Assembly (NCBI GenBank): GCA_002501655.1
Contig: DANY01000027.1
Span: 57,175-121,174 of the forward strand
From: Methanoculleus sp. UBA303
Lineage (GTDB): Archaea; Halobacteriota; Methanomicrobia; Methanomicrobiales; Methanoculleaceae
DNA: 64,000 nt
Direction of reading: 5' to 3'
Numbering within the stretch: position 1 is the first letter of the stretch; the number at the start of each line of letters is the position of its first letter. A model generated the notes under the pieces. The model was not told the DNA's origin. It made no database searches and worked only from the letters and a program-made list of their open reading frames with translations. Below, piece by piece: positions 8,335 to 15,969 of this stretch. A program made the position numbers and the translations under genes.

Positions 8335-9306
8335 CTACCCGGATAGGATAGCAAATATCCGCCGTAAGTTCTCGTTGAGCGATTTTTTCTCCCGCCAGGT
8401 CTCTTCGAGCGGCGTGCACGCGAGGGCTCCCCCTGCCTCTCCCACCATGCACCCGCTCCGGCCCTCGAGCAGCGCCTCGACGGCGGCGACACCGAGGAGG
8501 CTCCCGAGCACCCGGTCGCGGAGCGTCGGCGGCCCGCCCCGCTGGAGGTGACCGAGAACGACGACACGGGAGTCCAGATCCAGGTGCTCTCTGACCTCCC
8601 GGGCGATCTGGAAGGAGACGCCCGGCGTCTTCCCCTCTGCGACCACCACGATCGCGCTCTTCTTCCCGATGGTAAAACCCTCACGTATATGCTCGCTCAT
8701 CCGGGCGACCGATAGCTCTTCTTCCGGTATGACCAGTTCCTCGGCGCCGCCGGCGATGCCGCTCTCGAGCGCCAGGAACCCGGCCGTCCGCCCCATCACC
8801 TCGATGAAGAAGAGGCGCTCGTGGGACCGAGCCGTGTCGCGGATGCGGTCGACCGCCTCAACCGCACAGTTTGCCGCCGTATCGAACCCGATACAGTAGT
8901 CGGTCCCGTAGACGTCGTTATCGATGCTCCCGGGCACCCCCACAAGCGCCACCGTATCGGCATCGGCGGCAAGCAGGCTTGCACCGTGGAACGTCCCGTC
9001 CCCCCCGATCAGGACCACGCCGTCAAGCCCCATCCGCTCGATGGCCGCTGCTGCCCGGAGCCTCCCTTCCTTTGTGTAGAAGTCCTGGCTCCGGGAGGTC
9101 TCGAGGATGGTGCCGCCCAGGTGGATGGTGTTCCGGATCGCCGCCCGGTCGAGCGGCACCGCATCGCCTTCGATGAGCCCGGTGTACCCCCGGCGTATCC
9201 CGGCGACGGCAAGGTCGTTTGCAAGCGCTGTGCGCACCGCTGCCCGGATGCAGGCGTTCATCCCCGGGGCGTCGCCGCCGCTGGTCAGGATGCCGATCCG
9301 CTTCAT
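8335..9306 (-). CDS. pfkA: ATP-dependent 6-phosphofructokinase, bacterial type
   Basis: A 323-residue PfkA phosphorylating fructose 6-phosphate. It begins with the GILTSGGDAPGMNA nucleotide-binding motif and has GGDGTFHGA, PGSIDND, MGRTAGFLA and VLGHLQRGGPP. Glycine in GGDG and in PGSIDND marks ATP rather than pyrophosphate as phosphoryl donor by the known family rule. Length is normal. Methanogens are better known for ADP-dependent phosphofructokinases or none, so a bacterial-type enzyme suggests transfer. The gene overlaps the pgk stop by four bases, so the two are an operon for sugar or glycogen metabolism. Confidence 0.93.
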   Translation of the reverse strand: MKRIGILTSGGDAPGMNACIRAAVRTALANDLAVAGIRRGYTGLIEGDAVPLDRAAIRNTIHLGGTILETSRSQDFYTKEGRLRAAAAIERMGLDGVVLIGGDGTFHGASLLAADADTVALVGVPGSIDNDVYGTDYCIGFDTAANCAVEAVDRIRDTARSHERLFFIEVMGRTAGFLALESGIAGGAEELVIPEEELSVARMSEHIREGFTIGKKSAIVVVAEGKTPGVSFQIAREVREHLDLDSRVVVLGHLQRGGPPTLRDRVLGSLLGVAAVEALLEGRSGCMVGEAGGALACTPLEETWREKKSLNENLRRIFAILSG

Positions 9307-10514
9307 GGCTCCTCCGTATCCTCGAGCGCCTCAACACCCGGGAGCGGTTTTCCCGCAAGCATCGTGAGCGCGGCCCCACCGCCGGTCGAGACGTGGGTCA
9401 TCCGGTCGGCAAGCCCGAACCGTGTCACCGCATCCGCGGTCGATCCCCCGCCGACAACCGTTGTGCCGTGGAGCGTGGCGAGGGTTGCGGCAATCCGGCG
9501 CGTCCCCTCCGCAAACTCCGGAATCTCGAAGACCCCCATCGGCCCGTTCCAGACGACCGTCCGGCAGTCTCCCAGTTCGCGGCAGAACTCGCTCGCCGCC
9601 GCGGGCCCGATATCGGCGATGATCCGGTCGTCCGGTATCTCCGCGGCAGGCACAACCCGGGCCCGGGTGCCTGCCTCCAGGCTCTCGGCGACGACGACGT
9701 CCCGGGGCAGGAGGAGGCGGACGCCGCGTTCCGTCGCCGTCGCCGAGATTCCCCGGACATCGTCCAGGCTGTCGGTCTCGACGTGCGATCGGCCCGTCCC
9801 GTACCCGCGGCTCGCAAGGAACGTCGCCGCCATGCCGCCCCCGATGATGAGGAGGTCCACCCGGGATATGATGTTCTCGAGGACCTCCAGTTTGTCGCTC
9901 ACCTTGGCCCCGCCGATGACGGCCGCAAACGGCCGTTCGGGGTCCTGCAAGATGCGCGTGAACGTTTCCACCTCCTTCGCGAGCAGGAGCCCGGCTACCG
10001 CCGGCAGGTGCTCCGGGACGCCCGCGATCGATGCATGGGCCCGGTGGGAGGCTCCGAAGGCGTCGTTGACGTAGATGTCAGCCAGGCGGGCTAGGTCCTC
10101 CGCGAAGGCCGGGTCGTCCGTTCTCTCCTCGGGGTGGAACCGGAGGTTCTCGAGGAGGACGACGTCCCCGCCGCTCATCCCGGCTACCGCGCTCTCCACC
10201 TCGGGGCCGATGCAGTCCTGGAGCGCGGCGACTGGCCGGTCGAGGAGCACGGAGAGCCGGTTTGCCACGAGGGCGAGACGTAACCGCTCCACCACCACAC
10301 CTTTTGGCCGGTCCAGGTGGGAGCAGAGAATGACCCGTGCGTCCCGCTCGCAGAGGTAGCGTATCGTCGGCAGGCTGGCCCGGATGCGGGTGTCGTCTTC
10401 AATGGCGCCGTTTTCGTCGAGCGGCACGTTGAAGTCGGCGCGGACGAGTACCCGCTTATCTCTCACGTCGATATCCCGGATGGTCTTCTTTCGTCTTGAT
10501 ATCACCTTCTGCAT
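9303..10514 (-). CDS. pgk: Phosphoglycerate kinase, bacterial type
   Basis: A 403-residue kinase interconverting 1,3-bisphosphoglycerate and 3-phosphoglycerate. It shows VLVRADFNVPL, DDTRIRASLPTI, SHLDRPKG, LENLRFHPEE, NDAFGASHRAHAS, GGAKVSDK, WNGPMGVFE and STGGGAA. These match bacterial PGKs, not the archaeal form with RVDINSP. The nucleotide loop reads GGGST where most bacterial PGKs have GGGD followed by S/T, and the E of STGGGASLE is T. GGGST is, as I recall, seen in some bacterial lineages. The ATG at 10514 has a strong upstream AGGGAGGTG; a longer frame to 10616 is unlikely. Confidence 0.93.
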   Translation of the reverse strand: MQKVISRRKKTIRDIDVRDKRVLVRADFNVPLDENGAIEDDTRIRASLPTIRYLCERDARVILCSHLDRPKGVVVERLRLALVANRLSVLLDRPVAALQDCIGPEVESAVAGMSGGDVVLLENLRFHPEERTDDPAFAEDLARLADIYVNDAFGASHRAHASIAGVPEHLPAVAGLLLAKEVETFTRILQDPERPFAAVIGGAKVSDKLEVLENIISRVDLLIIGGGMAATFLASRGYGTGRSHVETDSLDDVRGISATATERGVRLLLPRDVVVAESLEAGTRARVVPAAEIPDDRIIADIGPAAASEFCRELGDCRTVVWNGPMGVFEIPEFAEGTRRIAATLATLHGTTVVGGGSTADAVTRFGLADRMTHVSTGGGAALTMLAGKPLPGVEALEDTEEP

Positions 10515-11238
10515 ACCGGCACACCTCCCTGAACAGCGAAGAACGGTCGGGCTTCTGCCGGGTGTACGGGCGGCTGCGCCCACGGTTCGGCTTCCGGCCG
10601 TTCTCCGCAGCATCACGGTGTTTCACTGCATGCGTGCGTTGGCATATATAGTGTTCGCCACGGCATCCCGGACGTGGGATCTCCGGTTGCCCGGGCTTTG
10701 AACCCTTGTGGGCACTCTCAATCGACCTGTTACTGTTAATCCCGGCGTTGGAAATTTCCGACCGGCACACCCGGTGATAAGGTCTGCCTGTGCCTTCTTC
10801 TGCGCCAGGCGAACGACTGACCATGGTTCTCCCCCGCCTTCAGGTTGGGGATACCTGCCATACCGAAGCACCGTGAATATTACCGGACAGCCGCAGGCCC
10901 GTGGTCGGCCTGCTCTTCTTGAAGGTTTACCGTGCCATTCCGGGAGAGCGAGGTCGGCAAGCTGCTGCTTCCAAGAGGACACCGGCCTGAAACATCTATG
11001 ATCGGCGGGACGTCTTTTGTTCTGCCGACCGTCAGACTCCCTTCCGGGTAAAGGCCATCTTATGGTTCGAGTACTCCCAAAGGGGGATAAGGCCTTGTTC
11101 CGGGCGGAATTCCATTGGACGAGCATCGTTCAACAATTAAAACGATTCTACCCAGCCTCGCCCTAGCAAAGGTTCGGGAGAGGAATCTGGAGGGGCCACC
11201 ATAGTTTATTGTCTGACAGGTGTCAAGGGTCACTCATA
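10515..11238. other. Intergenic region with promoter and possible transposon relic
   Basis: About 720 bases without a convincing gene between divergent pgk and the deacetylase gene. It holds a minus-strand TATA-like element for pgk near 10645. On the minus strand near 10830-10860 the bases form an imperfect CCCCAACCT/AGGCGGGG hairpin following a short reading that ends in AGIPNLKAGE, which resembles the 3' end of IS200/IS605-type TnpB elements. The relic reading is weak, since the frames upstream are broken. Open frames on both strands here have no family resemblance. Confidence 0.4.
10641..10652 (-). promoter_or_regulatory. TATA box upstream of pgk
   Basis: The minus strand reads ACTATATATGCC, a good archaeal TATA element about 130 bases before the pgk start. 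A transcript from here would have a leader of roughly 100 bases containing the AGGGAGGTG ribosome binding site. Confidence 0.5.
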
Positions 11239-12261
11239 ATGAGACAAGTTTATCTTGCCGTTACCATCGCGATATTCCTCCTCACATTGCCGGCCGGGGT
11301 GAGCGCAGTGGATAATAATACATTGGCCGTATACGTCGGAGCCCATCCCGACGATATCGATATCGGGATGTCAGGTTCGCTCTACAAGTACGATCTTAAC
11401 AGGCATCCGATTCTCTGGATCGTTGTGACGGATGGAGGAGCTGATTGGCGCGAGTATGGCCTTGAATCGAATACCTCAAGGGCGTGGATAAAAGAAGATG
11501 GAATGGATTCCAGAGATTGGGTTGCTCCCAACGGCCAGATATTTAATAGAGGCTTCTATTCAAACGATCTCTCCAGAAAGAGATGCGGGCTTAACGGCTC
11601 TTACCAGCATGAGTTCCTCGATAACTCAAGTATAATACAGGAGTTGGACTGGAGATCCCGAGTCGATGCCCGGGTCGGCTCCGGTGTGGTTAGAAAAGTT
11701 CAAATGAGTTATCCTGATTCCTCGAATCCGTCACAATCATATCTCTATCCGGACGGAGGTCTCCATAACGGCACGATGAAGAACATATACAGCGAGAAAC
11801 TCGCAGAGGGTCTTGCGGAAACAATCTACCAGACGATAATCTCCGGAAACTACAGTAAAGACACGATTCTTATAAATTCACATGCGCCGGTTCACATTGC
11901 GAGAAACTCCCATGAACATCCGGATCATGAGATAACTGGAAATGCTGTTCTCGCAGCTATCGATCTTTTAATTGTTAAGTACGGTATCAAAGCAGTTGAT
12001 ACAACCTGGTACACTATTTATAAACCCATCCGCCCGGGGCTGGGTTATGTTCAAACAAAAGAGGATATCGTGAATTATAAAAACAGCAAATCGAATTTGG
12101 TTAAAACTGACTGGGAGACGGCATATAATGTCCAGACAGGACGAAAGTTCTACTGGATCGAGTTTCCGAACGATCCCGGGGATTTCGAATATGTTGTACG
12201 TGAGGATTACCCGCAAAAGCAAAACCAGTGGAACTTGTATACATCGCGGAACTATGTATGA
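11239..12261 (+). CDS. Secreted PIG-L/LmbE-family deacetylase
   Basis: A 340-residue protein with an N-terminal signal peptide (about residues 1-23, hydrophobic core LAVTIAIFLLTLPAG, likely cleaved after VSA). The zinc motif GAHPDDIDIG follows immediately, then TDGGADWR and the second metal motif HEHPDHEITG near residue 234. LmbE-like enzymes deacetylate N-acetylglucosamine-type groups; a secreted form could act on surface glycans. ATG 11239 is chosen since it begins the signal peptide; 11209 would add an unlike tail. Codon use is more AT-rich than in the surrounding genes, suggesting later acquisition. Confidence 0.85.
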   Translation: MRQVYLAVTIAIFLLTLPAGVSAVDNNTLAVYVGAHPDDIDIGMSGSLYKYDLNRHPILWIVVTDGGADWREYGLESNTSRAWIKEDGMDSRDWVAPNGQIFNRGFYSNDLSRKRCGLNGSYQHEFLDNSSIIQELDWRSRVDARVGSGVVRKVQMSYPDSSNPSQSYLYPDGGLHNGTMKNIYSEKLAEGLAETIYQTIISGNYSKDTILINSHAPVHIARNSHEHPDHEITGNAVLAAIDLLIVKYGIKAVDTTWYTIYKPIRPGLGYVQTKEDIVNYKNSKSNLVKTDWETAYNVQTGRKFYWIEFPNDPGDFEYVVREDYPQKQNQWNLYTSRNYV

Positions 12262-12702
12262 TGTCGCTCCGCGTATATCCGGGATTGCAGGCCTCCTCCG
12301 TTCGGAGGATCCTGACCCACGGTGTAGCAATAGGCCATAATTGAGGTTTTTAACATCGTGTTTCCGGCCTTTCTCTCTTATGATGCCTTTTATGGTTTGT
12401 GTATCGGGTCTCTCTCGTTTTGTCGCTACGCCGATCACAGCCCTAAATTCACACCGGAGAGCACTGGCCCTAGCATCTTACCCGGAGTGCCAGTATGGGC
12501 AAATATGGGGCCTGGTCCGGCATTTCCCGACATCATGCCCGCCTTAACCCGGCGTGTCGGCCGGACAGCCCCATGCAAAACAGGTCTTCCCTGCGCAGTC
12601 ATCTCCGGGGTATCCTCATCTGCCCCGGGATATTATCGCCAATCGTGGGCCCGGCTCTGCACACGGGCCCGCGGCCGGTTGGTCCCTGCTCTTCCGGCAG
12701 GC
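12262..12702. other. Intergenic region, no gene seen
   Basis: About 440 bases between two converging genes. Apart from the hairpin near its left end, I see no motif, RNA gene signature or credible frame. Open frames here lack recognisable residues and normal starts. Confidence 0.5.
12295..12308 (+). terminator. GC hairpin after deacetylase gene
   Basis: CCTCCG-TT-CGGAGG forms a perfect 6-base stem 34 bases after the stop. No T-run follows directly, so a termination role is only possible. Confidence 0.3.
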
Positions 12703-13092
12703 TCACCGCTCGGAGCGGCGCTCCCAGTAGGGGGTATACCCGTAGTGGCTGTACATGCCGGTGAGCCACTCACGCTCGGCGGTCGTCGGCCAGTTGTCCT
12801 TATCGAAGCCCGGCGCGTTCTCCAGCCGCTCTTTGGGCACATCCAGGACGAAGGAGTCATCGGTCGCGTTGTACCGAAGAGCCGCCCAGGGGATGGCGAA
12901 GAGCTTGTCGCCGAGTCCCATAATGCCGCCGAACGAGAGGGCAGCGTAGGCGATGCTGCCTTCGTTGATATCGATCACGACGTCCTTGATACTCCCGAGG
13001 TCTTCACCCTGCGGGTTCCTGACCGAACTATCCGCAATATCCTTCCCTCGTACAATATTTCGTGTCTCCACCTGCGTGGCAGTTCCTCTCAT
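12703..13092 (-). CDS. PRC-barrel domain protein
   Basis: A 129-residue protein with a single PRC-barrel: IVRGKDIADSSVRNPQGEDL, then GSIKDVVIDINEGSIAYAAL and DKLFAIPWAALR, the standard strand pattern of the family. PRC-barrels mediate protein interaction and occur in stress and RNA-processing proteins; the role here is unknown. ATG 13092 has GGAGATGA upstream and begins next to the domain, so it is preferred to the longer frame start at 13179. A TATA-like element lies near 13160. Confidence 0.85.
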   Translation of the reverse strand: MRGTATQVETRNIVRGKDIADSSVRNPQGEDLGSIKDVVIDINEGSIAYAALSFGGIMGLGDKLFAIPWAALRYNATDDSFVLDVPKERLENAPGFDKDNWPTTAEREWLTGMYSHYGYTPYWERRSER

Positions 13093-13655
13093 AGGTATCT
13101 CATCTCCTGGATTGTGGAACATGCCGTTCCACGGCAAGAGAGTCAATACAGGCCGGGCAATATTTAATTCTTGTGCCAATATATTGTATTAAAAATATAA
13201 TTGCGGACGCCCTCCGGGCGATTGCCGTCTCAGGCAGCCTATCCGGTAACCTGCCGCTTCGCTGCTCCCTTCCCCGCCATTCACCCCCGGCCCCTTCTCG
13301 TAGACCTGCTCCACCGCTGCCCGGGCGGCCTCTCCGGGGGTCGGTATGCTGCTCCCGGGCGCTGTTGAACGCTTCACGATGGATATCCCGGCCGTCCTCG
13401 GGAGTAGATCCCTCACCATGTAGGGCAGGTCTTCGTTGTGAACGATTCCTACCTGCCGGGGCCTCTTTCGGGGAGGGTGGGGTTGGTACGGTATGACCGG
13501 GGCCGGCCGGACACACCGTCTGGCCTGATCCGCTGGAGGGGGCGAATCGTCACGTTAATTGCATCTCCGGGAGAAGTTAACGATGTTCAATGCTTGTGCA
13601 GGTAAGAGGCGCCGCCACCCGGAGAGCGCCCTGCACGGTCCGGAACCTTACACCC
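13093..13655. other. Intergenic region between divergent genes
   Basis: About 560 bases. The left end is AT-rich (13155-13200) and holds the PRC-barrel promoter. The rest is GC-rich with no frame that looks coding by residue composition, and I see no RNA gene signature. Confidence 0.45.
13159..13168 (-). promoter_or_regulatory. TATA-like element for PRC-barrel gene
   Basis: The minus strand reads ATTAAATATT inside an otherwise GC-rich surrounding, about 65-75 bases before the chosen start. It fits an archaeal TATA box with a leader of about 40 bases. Confidence 0.4.
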
Positions 13656-14765
13656 ATGAAAGTCCACTGGCGACATATCGCTTCAGCAAACAACTCCTTC
13701 GCTGCGCTCGCCGCTGCATGTGAAGTGCACGGATACAACCTCGAGGTAGCCCGGCGCCCCCGCCCCGACGTCACCTGCTACAGTTTAAACTCCATCACCG
13801 GGCAGGGTTACCGTGACGAGATAGCGGGAGCGGACTGCATAACCATTGTCGGGGGCCCCCACGCCTCCGCCTGCTACCGTGAGGTGGCGCAGTATGCTGA
13901 TTACGTCGTCGTCGGGGAGGGCGAGTACACCCTCCCCGCGCTCCTCGCCGCCATCGAGGAGGGGCGGGACCCGCCTCCCGGCGTCGCTACCGCCAAAGGT
14001 TACACGCCGGCACGCCACACCGTCCTCCTCGACGGCTATCCTCCCTTCTCGGAGGTGAAAGGCTACATCGAGATCACCCGGGGATGCCCGTTCTCCTGCG
14101 GCTACTGCCAGACACCGCGCCTCTTCGGGCGGTGCATGCGCCACCGCTCCGTCGACGAGATCAGCCGGTACGCCGCGCGGTTCCGCGACATCAGGTTCGT
14201 CACACCGAACGCGTTCGCTTACGGCTCCGATGGCATCCACCTCCGGCTTGATCGAGTGGAGCGGCTCCTCCAGAGCCTCGACGGCCGGATCTACTTCGGC
14301 ACATTCCCCGGCGAGGTGCGCCCAGAATGCATATCGCAGCAGTCCATCGACCTCATCCTCGACCACTGCGCCAACACCCGCCTGCACTTCGGGGCCCAGT
14401 CCGGCAGCGACCGGGTTCTCCGCCGCCTGCACCGGGGGCATACCGTCGAGGACGTCGTCCGTGCCGTCGACCTCTGCCGGGAGAACGGGCTCATCCCGGT
14501 CGTGGATTTCATCCTCGGGCTGCCGTTCGAGAGCGATGACGACCAGCGCGCAACCCTCGATCTCGTGAAATTGGTCACCCGGGCGGGGAAAGCCCATATC
14601 CACTGTTTCATGCCGCTACCCGGAACTCCGCTCTGGAAGAGCCGGCCACGCAGTCTCCTCCCGGAAACAGAAAAGGTTCTTGGCAAACTGGCACTCGGGG
14701 GGAGAATAACCGGTTCATGGATGGATCATGAGATAAGGTTTTTTAGACGCACTTCTCACTTATAG
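13656..14765 (+). CDS. B12-binding/radical SAM domain protein, MJ1487-like
   Basis: A 369-residue enzyme. The N-terminal part is a B12-binding-like Rossmann domain (GADCITIVGGPHASA, VVGEGEYTLPALL). The radical SAM core starts near residue 143 with RGCPFSCGYCQTPRLFG, giving the CxxxCxxC cluster for 4Fe-4S, and continues with LHFGAQSGSDRVL and VVDFILGLPFE. It matches the archaeal family I know as B12-binding/radical SAM MJ_1487; substrate unknown. ATG 13656 is chosen because MKVHWRHIASANNSFAAL is the family-like start, while the frame to 13590 adds an Arg-rich tail. A phosphodiesterase gene follows after 3 bases. Confidence 0.85.
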   Translation: MKVHWRHIASANNSFAALAAACEVHGYNLEVARRPRPDVTCYSLNSITGQGYRDEIAGADCITIVGGPHASACYREVAQYADYVVVGEGEYTLPALLAAIEEGRDPPPGVATAKGYTPARHTVLLDGYPPFSEVKGYIEITRGCPFSCGYCQTPRLFGRCMRHRSVDEISRYAARFRDIRFVTPNAFAYGSDGIHLRLDRVERLLQSLDGRIYFGTFPGEVRPECISQQSIDLILDHCANTRLHFGAQSGSDRVLRRLHRGHTVEDVVRAVDLCRENGLIPVVDFILGLPFESDDDQRATLDLVKLVTRAGKAHIHCFMPLPGTPLWKSRPRSLLPETEKVLGKLALGGRITGSWMDHEIRFFRRTSHL

Positions 14766-14768
14766 TGC

Positions 14769-15410
14769 ATGACGGATGTGCTACTCTTAGCAGATCTGCA
14801 CGGTAACTACGGAAAGCTTGACGCTTTTCTCAGCTACGACTACGATGCAGTCATCATTGCAGGCGACATCACCAACTTCGGTCCACTTGAGCCTGTAGAT
14901 TCGGTACTCTCCAACTTTGAAGTACCATGTTTCGCAATCCCCGGCAACTGCGATCCCCGCGAGATCATCGACGTGCTTGAACGTTCAGATGCGGTCTGTC
15001 TGCACAACTCGTGGATCGCCCTTGGCAAGATAACGCTCGCAGGTCTTGGAGGTTCGAACAAGACCCCCTTCGACACGCCGTTTGAGCTGACGGAAGAAGA
15101 GATTGATAAAGAACTCACCCGAATTGTCAACCACATGGACAAGAACGTCCACAACGTCCTGCTCAGCCACGCCCCACCATACGAAGCCCTGGACACCGTC
15201 GGCGAGGATCACGTCGGGAGCCGGAGCATCAGGAAGCACATGAACCGGTTCGACCTCGTCTGCTGTGCCCATATCCACGAGGCACGGGGCATCACTGAGG
15301 TCGACGGTGTCACCGTCGTCAACCCCGGACCCGCTTCAGACGGGTACGGCGCTATCATCCACTTTGGGAAGGAGCCAAAAGATATTCATATTGACCTCAT
15401 CACCGTTTAG
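14769..15410 (+). CDS. Metallophosphoesterase, MJ0936/YfcE-like
   Basis: A 213-residue calcineurin-like phosphodiesterase. Metal ligands are visible in order: ADLHGN (D and H near residues 8-10), AGDITNFG, PGNCD, SHAPP and AHIHE. The closest archaeal relatives act on cyclic nucleotide-like or model phosphodiester substrates. It directly follows the radical SAM gene and may be cotranscribed. Its 3' end overlaps the convergent CYTH gene by 11 bases. Confidence 0.9.
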   Translation: MTDVLLLADLHGNYGKLDAFLSYDYDAVIIAGDITNFGPLEPVDSVLSNFEVPCFAIPGNCDPREIIDVLERSDAVCLHNSWIALGKITLAGLGGSNKTPFDTPFELTEEEIDKELTRIVNHMDKNVHNVLLSHAPPYEALDTVGEDHVGSRSIRKHMNRFDLVCCAHIHEARGITEVDGVTVVNPGPASDGYGAIIHFGKEPKDIHIDLITV

Positions 15411-15927
15411 ATAACAGCATCTCAAGATACGAGGTGTAGATCGGTGGGCCATCTACACCCAATCCTTTTGCAATTTCTCCGATCCGGTCCGCAGCATCCT
15501 CTTTATCGTCTTCTGTCAGGATCTCGATCTCGACAAACGTCCCGAGACCCTCGACGTCGTCGAGTGTCACCGTCACGTCTCCCATCTCGTAGAACTCCCG
15601 GGTTTTTGAGACCGTGGCGGCCCGCCGGAACCCGAGACGGGAGAGGATCTCCTCAAGCGTTTCCCCCGAGGCCACCGCCAGGTTGAACTCCTCGCGGGCC
15701 TTTGCGCTCCCGACCCGGACCTTCGGCCCTTTGTAGGTCGCGGTAACCCCGGTATCGTCATACCTGACCCGCAACGCCTCGTCGGTCTTCCCGAAATCGC
15801 GGTGAGGGGCGTTGTAGTAGACGTCGTGTTCCCGCTGTCTTCTGGTCATCCGGACTTCCTGCCGGTTGAGCCGTGCCCTGACTTCTCCCGGGTCAGGGAC
15901 CGCAAACTTTGCTTCTACCTCAAGCAT
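15400..15927 (-). CDS. CYTH domain protein, class IV adenylate cyclase/CyaB-like
   Basis: A 175-residue CYTH protein. It opens with the diagnostic ExExK motif (LEVEAKFAV) and has further basic and acidic strand residues lining the tunnel (RVRYDD, ATYKGP, REEFN, KTREFYE, VTLDDVEGLG, FVEIEI). Archaeal members are annotated as class IV adenylate cyclases but the family also includes triphosphatases, so activity is uncertain. Normal length. Confidence 0.88.
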   Translation of the reverse strand: MLEVEAKFAVPDPGEVRARLNRQEVRMTRRQREHDVYYNAPHRDFGKTDEALRVRYDDTGVTATYKGPKVRVGSAKAREEFNLAVASGETLEEILSRLGFRRAATVSKTREFYEMGDVTVTLDDVEGLGTFVEIEILTEDDKEDAADRIGEIAKGLGVDGPPIYTSYLEMLLSKR

Positions 15928-15969
15928 AGCAATTCGCGTCAGATCTCTCTTTCAAGCGATGATAAACCC

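Noticed and set aside
7243..8346. Plus-strand frame of 367 codons opposite the ABC ATPase
   Set aside because: Antisense shadow of a clearly conserved ATPase gene; no family motifs.
10623..11126. Minus-strand frame of 167 codons upstream of pgk
   Set aside because: Composition is not protein-like and it is interrupted by the pgk promoter; only its middle might be a transposon relic.
13173..13496. Plus-strand frame in the spacer after the PRC-barrel promoter
   Set aside because: Low-complexity Arg/Pro/Ser sequence in GC-rich DNA without a ribosome binding site.
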